Translations under genes and position numbers: made by a program
In this document: positions 1-8,532 of the stretch, one piece after another
Position numbering within the stretch: position 1 is the first letter of the stretch
How the letters are laid out: each line of letters opens with the position of its first letter
From: an uncultured bacterium
Lineage (GTDB): Bacteria; Vulcanimicrobiota; CADAWZ01
NCBI GenBank assembly: GCA_902790465.1
Contig: CADASF010000010.1
Location: forward strand, 1-64,000
Direction: 5' to 3'
DNA length: 64,000 nt
The notes under the pieces: model-generated
Database searches by the model: none
Seen by the model: the letters and a program-made list of their open reading frames with translations, nothing else
Told to the model about the DNA's origin: nothing

Positions 1-552
1 AAATTTTACTTGACTGCAACCTTTTAAAATACTGTAAAATGAACGAAGAGTTTCTCGCATTTCATTTGCTTTTTCTAAATTGTTTAGATTGTCTGTCATC
101 GGTTTATCATATTCATCAATGAGAACTACTACTGACCCAAACTGTTCATATAATTCATTTATAACATCAAGAAAAACATCTTCAGCATTATCTTGAACAA
201 CTATATCAAGTTTATATTTTTTTATATAATATCTAACAAGATAATTTATGATTGATCTATTTAGTTCTTCACTATTTTTATATTTAGCTAAAACACTCAT
301 ATCTATTTTTATAACTGGATTTGGATTTTTAGCTTGCTCTTTTACCCATTCCTCAGCATATAATCCCTTAAATAATTCTGCTTTACCTTGAAACATTGCC
401 TCTAATGTTGATAAAGTAAGTGATTTTCCAAATCGACGAGGACGAGAAAGAAAATAAACTCCTTTTTTTCTAACAAGATTAAATAAATGTTTGGTTTTAT
501 CAACATAAATAAAATCTTCATTTCGAATATCTTGAGATTGCCACGGTCGCAC
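1..552 (-). CDS. AAA-ATPase-like protein, partial; 5' end replaced by a dispersed repeat
   Basis: The reverse strand is open from the left window edge to about position 585. The protein reads FIYVDKTKHLF, then a Walker A-like loop in SRPRRFGKSLTLS, and about 100 residues later a Walker B in VVVLIDEYDKP. This order is typical of the predicted AAA-ATPase family (PF09820 type) that usually carries a PD-(D/E)XK nuclease domain at its C-terminus; that part lies beyond the window. Relatives normally start 10-15 residues before the YVDKT motif with a normal ATG. Here the codons just upstream of SQDIRNEDF lie inside the dispersed repeat at 534-571, and the only in-frame start I see is a GTG at 552-550 within that repeat. 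The gene is therefore either 5'-truncated or uses a start donated by the repeat. Family call is firm; functional status is uncertain. Confidence 0.7.
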   Translation of the reverse strand, partial: MRPWQSQDIRNEDFIYVDKTKHLFNLVRKKGVYFLSRPRRFGKSLTLSTLEAMFQGKAELFKGLYAEEWVKEQAKNPNPVIKIDMSVLAKYKNSEELNRSIINYLVRYYIKKYKLDIVVQDNAEDVFLDVINELYEQFGSVVVLIDEYDKPMTDNLNNLEKANEMRETLRSFYSILKGCSQVKF

Positions 553-571
553 AGCTCCCTCGCAATGACAT
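534..571 (+). repeat. Dispersed repeat core (ATTGCCACGGTCGC...CTCGCAATGACA), copy at the AAA-ATPase 5' end
   Basis: The stretch GATTGCCACGGTCGCACAG followed by CTCCCTCGCAATGACATC recurs at 816-854, 7062-7098, 34528-34565 and 63341-63377, in both orientations. Its ends form an imperfect inverted repeat (ATTGCCACGGTCGC against the complement of GAGGGAGC...GCAAT). This copy abuts the coding sequence of the AAA-ATPase directly. Confidence 0.85.
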
Positions 572-724
572 CTATTCTATTTACTTTTTTCACAGCCCCA
601 TTATCCTTCCTATTATTAATTTTTTCTAAAATTAAGGAGCTTAAAATGCTCCTCTTAATGTTTCCCTTCTTCCTTTTATATTATTTTTTTTCCAATTATA
701 CAACAATATCACAAAAAATGCAAA

Positions 725-760
725 TAAAAAAACTCTTGCAAAATTATTTTCTGCAAGAGC
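725..760 (-). terminator. Probable rho-independent terminator
   Basis: CTCTTGCA at 733-740 pairs with TGCAAGAG at 752-759. Read leftward it is followed by a T-rich run, and read rightward by CCTCTTTTT. It could end transcription of the exported protein gene at 985-1437. The rest of 570-984 holds only a short repeat element; no gene is seen. Confidence 0.5.
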
Positions 761-780
761 CTCTTTTTATATAATTTCGT

Positions 781-906
781 AAATTAACTCGTTGTGTTAA
801 TTAATAAAAAAGTGATTGAGATTGCCACGGTCGCACAGCTCCCTCGCAATGACATCTCCTCTAAACAGAGGCTGTTTAGTTTAATTTTAAAATATTAATT
901 AGCTAA
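781..906 (+). mobile_element. Short MITE-like element (about 125 bp)
   Basis: This contains the repeat core (816-854) flanked by AACTCGTTGTGTTAATTAAT on the left and AATATTAATTAGCTAAC on the right. The flanks resemble inverted copies of the ends of the longer elements at 7000-7385 and 34455-34850. No coding capacity. Boundaries are approximate. Confidence 0.55.
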
Positions 907-984
907 CAAAAACAATAAAATTATCTCAAATTTAATTGCTATAAATTCAATTTGTGAATATTTTTTATAGTTATGCTAAAAGTG

Positions 985-1437
985 CTACTTCTTAATTCCC
1001 ACGATCTGTAAATATTCTGAATAACCACTGTATAAAATACCACAAGGATAGCCATAAACAGTTATTATATCACCCTTTTTAATTGAACTTGCAGGACAAA
1101 GAAGTATTACATCAACAGGTACTGAACTAACCTGTATTTTTACTTCACAAGATTTTGTTCCATCCCAATTTAGTGAATTTGGAGTAGATGTAACAGGACC
1201 AGCCATTTTTATCAAAGTTCCATAATATGATTTTGGATTATTATAAACATTTCCAATCATTACCATTCTGTAATTATCAATTATTGAACTTCTACTTGTA
1301 TTTTTAATTAAATCAAAGGCAATCCATACATTACTGTTGACTTTTACATCTAAACTTGATGTATCCCAAGCGAATACTTGTGATGTAAAAATAGACAAAA
1401 ATACAAACACAAAAATCAAGAAACATTTTTTAAACAT
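985..1437 (-). CDS. Exported protein, possible OB-like fold
   Basis: A 150-residue protein of unknown function. Residues 1-23 form a clear signal peptide (positively charged MFKKC, hydrophobic core, cleavage likely after QVFA). The mature part is beta-rich, with GTLIKMAGPVTS, VDVILLCPAS and KKGDIITVYGYPCG. The last segment, a short strand followed by KxGDxIxVxG, resembles OB-fold proteins that handle small ligands or nucleic acid outside the cytoplasm, but I cannot name a family. There are two or three cysteines in the mature chain. It is the last gene of a leftward group that also contains the Sel1 protein and the GHKL-helicase, and is separated from the former by a 100-bp gap carrying a repeated sequence. 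Confidence 0.8.
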   Translation of the reverse strand: MFKKCFLIFVFVFLSIFTSQVFAWDTSSLDVKVNSNVWIAFDLIKNTSRSSIIDNYRMVMIGNVYNNPKSYYGTLIKMAGPVTSTPNSLNWDGTKSCEVKIQVSSVPVDVILLCPASSIKKGDIITVYGYPCGILYSGYSEYLQIVGIKK

Positions 1438-1466
1438 TCTTTCATTCCTTCTATAATTTTTTTCGT

Positions 1467-1506
1467 TTTATCTCTTCTCTTTTTTGTTCGCCAAAGATTT
1501 TTATTT
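1467..1506 (-). repeat. Intergenic direct repeat, copy 1
   Basis: TTATCTCTTCTCTTTTTTGT followed by TCGCCAAAGATTTTTAT closely matches 2074-2115. On the reverse strand each copy lies between the start of one gene and the stop of the gene before it, so the leader upstream of both downstream genes was probably duplicated. Confidence 0.7.
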
Positions 1507-1539
1507 TATCACATCACAGCAAACATCACCAACAACATC

Positions 1540-2043
1540 TTATACTTCTTCTTTTAAATTTTTCAGCTCTTCCAAGGCACATTCTGCTATTTTTTTATCA
1601 TCGGATTTACTTGATTTTTCAAACCATTCTATAGCTTTTTCTTTATCTTGTTCAAATATCTTATCATCACTACTGTTGTAAGCATAAGCTAAATAAAGCA
1701 TAGCTTCAGGATAACCATTTTCGGCTGATGTCAACAACCATTTTTTAGATTCTTCATATTTTTGCATTGTATAATAGTGAATAGCAAGATGAAATTGTTG
1801 TTCAAAATCTCCATTTTTAGCCCTAATCTTCATATCTGATTCAAGATCAATACAATCTTTTTTCATTCTAATATTCAAATCTCTCAACTTTTCATCTATT
1901 TCATTACTTTTTTCTAAATCATTATCTTTTCTATTCACAAGTTCTTTAGCTATTGATATTATTTCATCTGAATATTTCAAAATCCCATTTGCATTTTTAG
2001 CATCATTACTTGCTTCCACTTTCTTTTCATCTATGTCTTCCAT
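1540..2043 (-). CDS. Sel1-repeat (TPR-like) protein
   Basis: About 167 residues. I place the start at the ATG at 2043 (MEDIDEKKVEAS) because AGGAGG stands 8 nt upstream; the open frame extends further but lacks such a signal. The N-terminal half is charged and helical. The C-terminal half has Sel1-like repeats: FHLAIHYYTMQKYEESKKWL, then SAENGYPEAMLYLAYAYNSS, then KEKAIEWFEKSSKSDD. Sel1 repeats are alpha-solenoids for protein-protein contacts; no enzyme motif or signal peptide is present, so the protein is probably cytoplasmic. It starts 64 nt after the stop of the GHKL-helicase gene and is probably co-transcribed with it, which suggests an accessory role. Confidence 0.8.
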   Translation of the reverse strand: MEDIDEKKVEASNDAKNANGILKYSDEIISIAKELVNRKDNDLEKSNEIDEKLRDLNIRMKKDCIDLESDMKIRAKNGDFEQQFHLAIHYYTMQKYEESKKWLLTSAENGYPEAMLYLAYAYNSSDDKIFEQDKEKAIEWFEKSSKSDDKKIAECALEELKNLKEEV

Positions 2044-2073
2044 AACAAAAATCCTCCTATATTTTTTTATATT

Positions 2074-2115
2074 TTTATCTCTTCTCTTTTTTATTCGCCA
2101 AAAATTTTTATATTT
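2074..2115 (-). repeat. Intergenic direct repeat, copy 2
   Basis: TTATCTCTTCTCTTTTTTAT followed by TCGCCAAAAATTTTTAT; see the copy at 1467-1506. It overlaps the stop codon of the GHKL-helicase gene. Confidence 0.7.
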
Positions 2116-5100
2116 CTTTATGAACTTGAATGTCGATTGAATAATCTTCACTTCGGATTTCATAGCACTTTTCAGGCAAATTATACACATTTACATTTTG
2201 ATGACTTGTTGAAAAGGCATTATCTTCCAAATATGTCTCACTTCCAAACATCAACTTTTCAACTTCTTTTGAAGAATATTCAATATATTCATTCTTTTTA
2301 ATCAAAGTTTCTAAGTTTTTTACAAATTCCAAATCATCAATATTTTCTGTATCATCATCTGGCATAATCACAAAAAGATAATCTCTTGCACGGCTTATTG
2401 CAACATTTATTATATTTTGTTTATTCAATGATATTTTCTTATTGGATGAATTCAAAGGCGGATTATTTAGTAAAGCTATAATAATGTTACATTCATCCCC
2501 TTGGAATCCGTGAATAGTTCCAGCTTGAATACTTATGTTTTGTGGAATATCAGAAGAAGCTAACAATTTATCTACCAATAAAATCTGTGCCTTATAAGGT
2601 GAAATCACTCCAATTTTTATATTTTCATTTGAATTTCTTTCACTTATAATATTCGCCAAATATTGTGTAAATTCAAAAGAAAACAAAGCAGAATAAATCT
2701 GATATGGACTACTATATCTAAGGCGTTTAGCTCTGTAAATGCTCTCATATTTACTGACTGGATATTTTATGATATTGAGAGATTTTATGTTTATTTTATC
2801 TTCAATATTTAGCTTCAACTGATCTGATTCTTCCCTTTTATGCTCCAAAATTCCGCCATAGGCAAAATGACTAAAAATGTTTCCTATAGAAGGAATACTT
2901 CTGTATTGAATTGGAAGTTGATGAACTTTATATTCATGCGGAACAGTTTTAGTATCTTCGAAAGATTTCAAATTCACCAAATCATAAATATTTCCATCTT
3001 TCCATTCTTTACACTGTACAATAGGATCAATCTGGAATGGATCGCCTGCAATTATAAACTGCTTTGGTTTTGCTTTGTACAAAACATAGACAATATAAGC
3101 AAGAGGAATCATTGATGCCTCATCTATGACTATATAATCCCATTCAATATCCCTTAAATTTATTGTTTCCCTATTTTCAATCATAAAATAATCATAAGGG
3201 AAACGAGCCATAGTCGTAATTGTAATATTCTTTTTAGCCTTTTCTATATCAAAAAACTTCTCATGAAAAATATCTTTATTTTGTTCAATATTTTCATCGT
3301 CAGTTATTCCAAATCTAACAAGAAAATTTCTATATTCTTCTTCTTTATCATTTTGTATGATTTTATTTGTCAAAACATCTGCCGATTTATTTGTAGGAGT
3401 CAAAACCAAAATTTTAACATCTTCTGTCTTCATTTTTGGAAGCAAAACTTCTCTTGCAAGATGTGTTGTTTTTCCAGTGCCAGGAGGACCAAAGACAAAC
3501 TCAATATTTTTACAAAGATTTTTTTGCAGATCATAATCATCTGACAACTCATAATTATCTTTCAACTTGAGCGACTCAAACTTTTCTTGAAGTTCTTTTA
3601 TCAAGAAATCAGTATTTTTAGCTTCTATTTCAGCCTTATAGATTTTACTAAATTCAATATCTTTTATATTTTCATTTGGTTTTAGTTTAACTCTTAGTGT
3701 ATAGTTTTTTACACTACTTACTTCAATTTCTACTTTAACTTTTTTGATTTCATCTTCTGTTTCTTCTTCACCGATAGTAAATGTTAAAGGAATATTTCCT
3801 AATTCTTCAATATATTGAGGAATATATCTATTAGGATTTTTGAGTATCAAAATTCTATCTGTTTCTTTCTCTACTTTGTAAAAAGTTATTGAAATCTCTC
3901 GACTTTTTGATTTTTTATCCCCAATAATCAAATCTTTTTCTTTTTCCAATAAATACTTAAACCAACCAAAAGAATATCGTATAGAATTTTCTATTTTCTT
4001 TGTAAGTTTTTCTTCTCGTGCCTTTTTGATTTTCTCTTCAGCCTCTGCTTTTATTGCCTTTATTTCATCTTTAAGTTCATCATTTATTTCTTTATCAACA
4101 GAAGATTCAACATCTTTTGGCTTGTTCTCTAAAGGTTTTTCTGAATTATCAGCTTCAAGATTTTTTTCAGTTTCTGTAGCAAAATCAGAAATGTCTTTTG
4201 GTTGGCTTAATCTTGTTGGCAAATGGTCGATATTAGAAATATCTTCATCAGTTGAAATTTGATTTCTATTTTCTTCTCTCTGCAAGCGTTGTTCTTCTCT
4301 TTGGCGTTCAATTTGTTCCAATTTTTCAAGTCGATTAAGAGCCTCACTTACACTATTATAACCAAGACTTTTAGCCTTTTCTGTATCTTTATCCAATTTT
4401 ATTTCTTCTTTAAATTTTAAATAATCAATCAAATTTCTAATCTTGTAAGAATCAATATCATTTTCAGTATAAATATTAGATAACTCATTCTTGGTTATAT
4501 CTTGCGGAGCAACAAATTTGTTGTTTTTATCAACTAACCATTTAGAGTTCTGAAGAAGTAATGTTTCATCTGAAGGAAAACATTTGTATTTTTCAGATCT
4601 CTTAAAATAATCACATCTTATACAAATATAAGAATCTATATAATGTAAATTTGCTAAAATTTTCCAAAAAAACAAAGATTTTTCTACATCTTGATTTTTA
4701 ACTATATAATCCAAAATTTCATTAAAACCATCAATAGAATATTTATACCAATAACGAGGTCTGCCATATGTAGCTAATCTATTAATTTCATATCTATATT
4801 CCCGTTCGATATCATTATATTCATTTAAAGAAGATTCTATTTTCCTTATATTTTCACTCACTTTGAGAAAACTAAAGAAAAAATAATTTAAATTTTCTTT
4901 CTCATATTCTATATTTGATTTCTGCAAAAGATTTATATAATATTCAATATCCAAAAATTTTGTACTTGGCTTTGTTTCAAAATAATCTTTTAGATTTTTT
5001 GAAGGATAATACAATTCAGAACCTTTCTCATAGTATTCTACTTTTCCATTCAAAGTATAATACTTTAAAAAGTTTATATTTTTGAATTTATTTACAGGAG

Positions 5101-6946
5101 AATCCCAAGATATACCTTTTTCATTATAAAATTTGAATAAACTTACAAAAGTATTATCGTGATCTATATTTGGGAGCTTTTGTTCATATTGTTTTAAAAC
5201 AATCTTCTTTAAATAATCTTCAGTATCAGGTTCTTTCACTCCTAAAGATGTCAATAACTCTTTAGTATCTTCATCTTTAAGAAGCTCTCCAAAAATAGTA
5301 TTATATCCTTGAATTCCTTCTAATGGTAAAAACAAATCTATTTCATCATTACGATAAACAGCCACTGCTTTCTTATCTTGATTCAAAAAAATAGGCTTTG
5401 TTCTTATTTTATTTTTTCTTTCTTTTCCTTCAAGAATCCAGCGATAAAATTTTTGTAACCATTCTATAGATTGACTTTCTATAAAACTTGGAGTAATACT
5501 ATTTAGAAAATCGTCATCTGTTAAATATTTATTCACAAGAGGTGTTATATATTTTATTTCATCATTTTTAGCAATAGAACAAAATACCCATTCAGCAGAA
5601 TTATTATTAACCAAAACCGATAACTGCTCATTTGAAAGAAATTCTCTAAATTTAGATGTTGTCAAATAAGCATTTTCTTTTGTGACATACCCATTTTTAG
5701 TTGGTAAAAGTTTTTCTGTCTCAAATTTTTCTTTTATTCTATCATAAAACGAGGAAAAAGATATTTCATCATAATAAGTAATAGCTCTCTCTTTCGGAAC
5801 AATATCGAGGATATTATCATCAATATATCTAATGCCCTTTTCTTCCCCAATATCTCGCAAATAGATTAAACTATCACCTGCAAGTTTTGATAAAATATTT
5901 ATCATATTCTTATTATGCGATTCGTTTGATTTTATACTTTCTCTATTAGCAGTTAAAAGAAATGGAGCATTTATCAAAAAATTCAAATTAGTATTTTCTC
6001 TTGTTGAAAAAAAACAAAAAGCAGTTTTCTTAATAGGTTTTAATTTATTTTTTTCATTAACTAAAAAAGCAACAGAACAAGTCAAATCCTTACTTTTAGT
6101 GATTTTTCTATTGAATTTCCAAAATCTTTGGGTAATTATATCATTTATTTTAGATTGAGCTTTTGGTTGTATATATTCTATAAATTCAGCAGTTGTATTT
6201 TCATCTAAAATTTTAGATTCAATAACTATTTTTTCATACATTCCAAGATTTTTTTTACTTTCAAATTCATATTCAATATTTTTAATATTATTTAAAAACA
6301 AATTAGGATATGAAAGAGATTGTAATTTACTTGAAATATCTTGATATGATGAATCCATATTTATATCTTCATATTTTCCCTTATCATTTATCTTCTTTCC
6401 CTTAAATGAAAATATAAATACAGTTTCATCTTCTTTTCTTCCTTCATAGTCAAGTTTAATCTCTTTTGGCACTATATAATCACTTATTTCAAAACGAAAA
6501 TTTTTATCATAAATTTTTGGAGTTGATGTATATTGAAAAACAGATTTAAATCCAGTTCCAAATTTTCCTATAGTATTTGTTTTGTAATCATTATTATCAT
6601 TTTCTTCTCTAGGTTTTGAAGAATTACCAAAAGATGTGATAGAATTTATATCACCTAACTTTAAAGTATCATCTCCTTCTTTTTTAGGATCTGAAATTGA
6701 AAAATGACGAGTTCCATTGTGCTTAAATATAAGTTTATCTTTTTCAAGAATAAATTCAACATTGGTTGCTCCTGTATCATCTGCATTTTGAATAAGTTCA
6801 TAAATAAAATGTGCAGTCTCAGAAACATATTCATTAGTAAATATTTTTAATAATCCAATTCCAGCAGGATTATTTTTCACTCCATCTATTAAATTTTTTC
6901 TATTTATTCTAAGGTCTTCAAACCATTTTTCTTCTTCTTCAGTCAT
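2108..6946 (-). CDS. GHKL-ATPase / superfamily 1 helicase fusion protein
   Basis: 1612 residues. Residues about 30-190 form a GHKL (sacsin/Hsp90-type) ATPase domain: the N-box YELIQNADDTGATNVEF, then the glycine-rich GKFGTGFKSVFQYT. The middle (about 200-870) has no family I recognise. Residues about 870-1010 are charged and coiled-coil-like. A superfamily 1 helicase follows: Walker A GPPGTGKTT at 1153-1161, DEAS box at about 1275, and a C-terminal NVAISRARDYLFV motif that matches SF1 motif VI. The ATG at 6946 has AGGAGG about 11 nt upstream. Large proteins joining a GHKL domain to a nucleic-acid helicase are common in accessory genome regions and in anti-phage islands. A defence role here is inference from architecture and from the neighbouring mobile repeats, toxin-antitoxin pair and Sel1 protein. 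Confidence 0.88.
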   Translation of the reverse strand: MTEEEEKWFEDLRINRKNLIDGVKNNPAGIGLLKIFTNEYVSETAHFIYELIQNADDTGATNVEFILEKDKLIFKHNGTRHFSISDPKKEGDDTLKLGDINSITSFGNSSKPREENDNNDYKTNTIGKFGTGFKSVFQYTSTPKIYDKNFRFEISDYIVPKEIKLDYEGRKEDETVFIFSFKGKKINDKGKYEDINMDSSYQDISSKLQSLSYPNLFLNNIKNIEYEFESKKNLGMYEKIVIESKILDENTTAEFIEYIQPKAQSKINDIITQRFWKFNRKITKSKDLTCSVAFLVNEKNKLKPIKKTAFCFFSTRENTNLNFLINAPFLLTANRESIKSNESHNKNMINILSKLAGDSLIYLRDIGEEKGIRYIDDNILDIVPKERAITYYDEISFSSFYDRIKEKFETEKLLPTKNGYVTKENAYLTTSKFREFLSNEQLSVLVNNNSAEWVFCSIAKNDEIKYITPLVNKYLTDDDFLNSITPSFIESQSIEWLQKFYRWILEGKERKNKIRTKPIFLNQDKKAVAVYRNDEIDLFLPLEGIQGYNTIFGELLKDEDTKELLTSLGVKEPDTEDYLKKIVLKQYEQKLPNIDHDNTFVSLFKFYNEKGISWDSPVNKFKNINFLKYYTLNGKVEYYEKGSELYYPSKNLKDYFETKPSTKFLDIEYYINLLQKSNIEYEKENLNYFFFSFLKVSENIRKIESSLNEYNDIEREYRYEINRLATYGRPRYWYKYSIDGFNEILDYIVKNQDVEKSLFFWKILANLHYIDSYICIRCDYFKRSEKYKCFPSDETLLLQNSKWLVDKNNKFVAPQDITKNELSNIYTENDIDSYKIRNLIDYLKFKEEIKLDKDTEKAKSLGYNSVSEALNRLEKLEQIERQREEQRLQREENRNQISTDEDISNIDHLPTRLSQPKDISDFATETEKNLEADNSEKPLENKPKDVESSVDKEINDELKDEIKAIKAEAEEKIKKAREEKLTKKIENSIRYSFGWFKYLLEKEKDLIIGDKKSKSREISITFYKVEKETDRILILKNPNRYIPQYIEELGNIPLTFTIGEEETEDEIKKVKVEIEVSSVKNYTLRVKLKPNENIKDIEFSKIYKAEIEAKNTDFLIKELQEKFESLKLKDNYELSDDYDLQKNLCKNIEFVFGPPGTGKTTHLAREVLLPKMKTEDVKILVLTPTNKSADVLTNKIIQNDKEEEYRNFLVRFGITDDENIEQNKDIFHEKFFDIEKAKKNITITTMARFPYDYFMIENRETINLRDIEWDYIVIDEASMIPLAYIVYVLYKAKPKQFIIAGDPFQIDPIVQCKEWKDGNIYDLVNLKSFEDTKTVPHEYKVHQLPIQYRSIPSIGNIFSHFAYGGILEHKREESDQLKLNIEDKINIKSLNIIKYPVSKYESIYRAKRLRYSSPYQIYSALFSFEFTQYLANIISERNSNENIKIGVISPYKAQILLVDKLLASSDIPQNISIQAGTIHGFQGDECNIIIALLNNPPLNSSNKKISLNKQNIINVAISRARDYLFVIMPDDDTENIDDLEFVKNLETLIKKNEYIEYSSKEVEKLMFGSETYLEDNAFSTSHQNVNVYNLPEKCYEIRSEDYSIDIQVHKEI

Positions 6947-6999
6947 CAGATGCTCTCACCTCCTATTTTCATATTTTTAATTTCTCCTTTCATAAAATT

Positions 7000-7385
7000 A
7001 AGGCGTTGTGTTAGTTAATTAATATTTAAAATATCCCCGAATAGCCTCTATTTAGAAGAGATGTCATTGCGAGGGAGCTATGCGACCGTGGCAATCTCAA
7101 CCACTTAATTTAAATTTAGTAATTTATTAAGTAGATTAAGAATCTCATTCTAAATATAGCCTACCGACTCAATTTTTAAGTAAATAATAATTTACAGGCT
7201 TAGATTGCTAGGCTTCCCCCTCGTGGGGATATTTTTTTAAAAACTCGTTAGAGTTTTTAACTATTTCAAAGCCTCGCAATGACAAAGTGGCAGTAAACAG
7301 GCATATCGGGCATATATTGGATAGTTTACAGAAAATTTTTATTTACTTATTTTTTTTTAATCAACTAACACAAGATGTTAAAATT
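7000..7385 (-). mobile_element. Long MITE-like element, about 385 bp
   Basis: The left end GTTGTGTTAGTTAATTAAT and the right end AATCAACTAACACAAGATG are inverted relative to each other. Inside are the core ATTGCGAGGGAGC...GACCGTGGCAAT (7067-7095), a second diverged core at 7203-7237, and a third half core, CCTCGCAATGACAAA, at about 7273. The same order and much of the same sequence recurs at 34455-34850. There is no open frame of note, so it is non-autonomous. Confidence 0.75.
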
Positions 7386-7389
7386 AACA

Positions 7390-7790
7390 AAAACTATACA
7401 AACTTAAATGTTTAACAACATAGTTTACATAATTCCGTAGCATTTAACAAAAATGTTTAACAACAACGTTTAACAAGAATGTTTAACAACATAGTTTACA
7501 TAATAACATAGTTTACATAATTTCGTAGCATTTAACAAAAATGTTTAACAACAACGTTTAACAACGTAGTTTACGTAATCTCCGTAAGAAAAGACAAAAG
7601 GTGCTAAAAACTTACGTATAACAACGTAGTTTAGCACCTTTTGTTAACATTACAGTTAACACTACAACTTTTCTGTTAAGTTTTTTTTAGTTTCTGTTTT
7701 TGTTATGGAACTAAGTTATGTTCGCGTTTAACACAACTTTTCAGTTAACATTATGAAACCAAGTTACATTCGCGTTTAACATATAGTTTC
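7390..7790. repeat. Cluster of GTTTAAC / GTTTACATAA-type short repeats
   Basis: About 400 bp without genes. AATGTTTAACAACA, CAACGTTTAACAA, ATAGTTTACATAAT and CGTAGCATTTAACA recur many times with variable spacing. A block of about 60 bp beginning GTAGCATTTAACAAAAATG is present twice (7437 and 7526). Further along, variants such as CAGTTAACA and CGCGTTTAACA continue to about 7780. Spacing is irregular and there are no unique spacers. The toxin-antitoxin promoter follows 170 bp later. Confidence 0.75.
7594..7644. other. Perfect 15-bp hairpin within the repeat cluster
   Basis: ACAAAAGGTGCTAAA at 7594-7608 is the exact reverse complement of TTTAGCACCTTTTGT at 7630-7644, with a 21-nt loop that itself contains ACGTA and CGTAG. 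It could be a terminator, a protein site or part of a structured RNA. Confidence 0.7.
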
Positions 7791-7958
7791 TGTTTTGTTA
7801 TAAAACAAACACAAAAAATATAAGAAAAATAACATTTAACTTAACACAAAAATTACACTTTGCTCTAATTCCATATAAATATTTTTTCTCCTTCTTATTT
7901 TAGAAAAAAAAGAGAAAAATCATTAAAAATAAAGGAAAAAGATAGGTAAAGTAAATAG

Positions 7959-7988
7959 TTGACATTGTATATACAAATTTGATATAAT
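7959..7988 (+). promoter_or_regulatory. Promoter of the toxin-antitoxin pair with palindromic operator
   Basis: TTGACA at 7959-7964 and TATAAT at 7983-7988 are separated by 18 bp. The perfect palindrome TTGTATATACAA fills 7965-7976 in the spacer, the expected place for autorepression by the antitoxin dimer. Confidence 0.75.
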
Positions 7989-8009
7989 AATAAAAAGAAG
8001 GTGATAAAA

Positions 8010-8264
8010 ATGGCACGAGTTAATTTTCGTATTGACGAAGAAATAAAAGCAAATGCAGAAAAAGCCCTTAAAGAAATGGGACTTACAATGTCAACTGCTA
8101 TTACAATGTTTTTGGTAAAAGTGGGAAGAGAAAAAAGAATCCCTTTTGAAATCAATGTTGATCCATTTTATAGTTCTGAAAACATAGCTGAACTCGAAAA
8201 AAGAATTACCAGTATAAAAAATGGCACAAGTACATTAAAAGAACATGAATTAATAGAGATATAA
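8010..8264 (+). CDS. dinJ: RelB/DinJ-family antitoxin
   Basis: 84 residues when started at the ATG at 8010 (MARVNFRID), with AAGAAGGTG just upstream; an in-frame GTG at 8001 overlaps that ribosome site and is less likely. The N-terminal MARVNFRIDEEIKANAEKAL followed by MSTAITMFLVKVGRE is the ribbon-helix-helix DNA-binding fold of the RelB/DinJ family. The C-terminal part should wrap the toxin. It is followed after 4 bp by a YoeB-type toxin, which makes the pair a type II toxin-antitoxin module. It probably represses its own promoter through the palindrome at 7965-7976. The symbol reflects family, not proven orthology. Confidence 0.85.
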   Translation: MARVNFRIDEEIKANAEKALKEMGLTMSTAITMFLVKVGREKRIPFEINVDPFYSSENIAELEKRITSIKNGTSTLKEHELIEI

Positions 8265-8268
8265 TTTT

Positions 8269-8532
8269 ATGAAAAAAATTTGGCACGACAAAGCTTGGGA
8301 AGAATATCTTTATTGGCAAACTCAAGATAAAAAAACTCTAAAAAAAATCAATAATTTATTAAATGACATAGACCGCAATGGTTATAATTGTTCTGGAAAA
8401 CCAGAACCTCTAAAAAATAATCTATCTGGATATTGGAGCGTAAGAATTGATGAGAAAAATCGAATAGTATTCCGTATAGTCAATAACCAAATAGAAATAT
8501 ACCAATGTGGCACACATTACAAAAATACATAA
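8269..8532 (+). CDS. yoeB: YoeB/Txe-family mRNA interferase toxin
   Basis: 87 residues, the usual YoeB length. It begins MKKIWHDKAWEEYLYWQTQD, typical of YoeB, and carries KPEPLKNNLSGYWSVRI. Residues that align with the catalytic set of E. coli YoeB are present: E46, R65, H83 and Y84. The family cleaves mRNA at the ribosomal A site when free of antitoxin. It starts 4 bp after the antitoxin stop and is followed by a strong terminator, so the operon has two genes. YoeB is usually paired with YefM (Phd family), so the pairing with a DinJ-type antitoxin is a mixed combination, though such pairs are known. Confidence 0.92.
   Translation: MKKIWHDKAWEEYLYWQTQDKKTLKKINNLLNDIDRNGYNCSGKPEPLKNNLSGYWSVRIDEKNRIVFRIVNNQIEIYQCGTHYKNT

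Noticed and set aside
487-774. 95-codon rightward frame
   Set aside because: It runs through the dispersed repeat and the terminator hairpin, is antisense to the AAA-ATPase at its start and has no ribosome site.
7000-7385. Insertion sequence with transposase
   Set aside because: Inverted ends are present, but no frame of useful length lies between them, so it was called a non-autonomous element.
7390-7790. CRISPR array
   Set aside because: The repeats are short, variable and irregularly spaced, there are no unique spacers of constant length and no cas genes.
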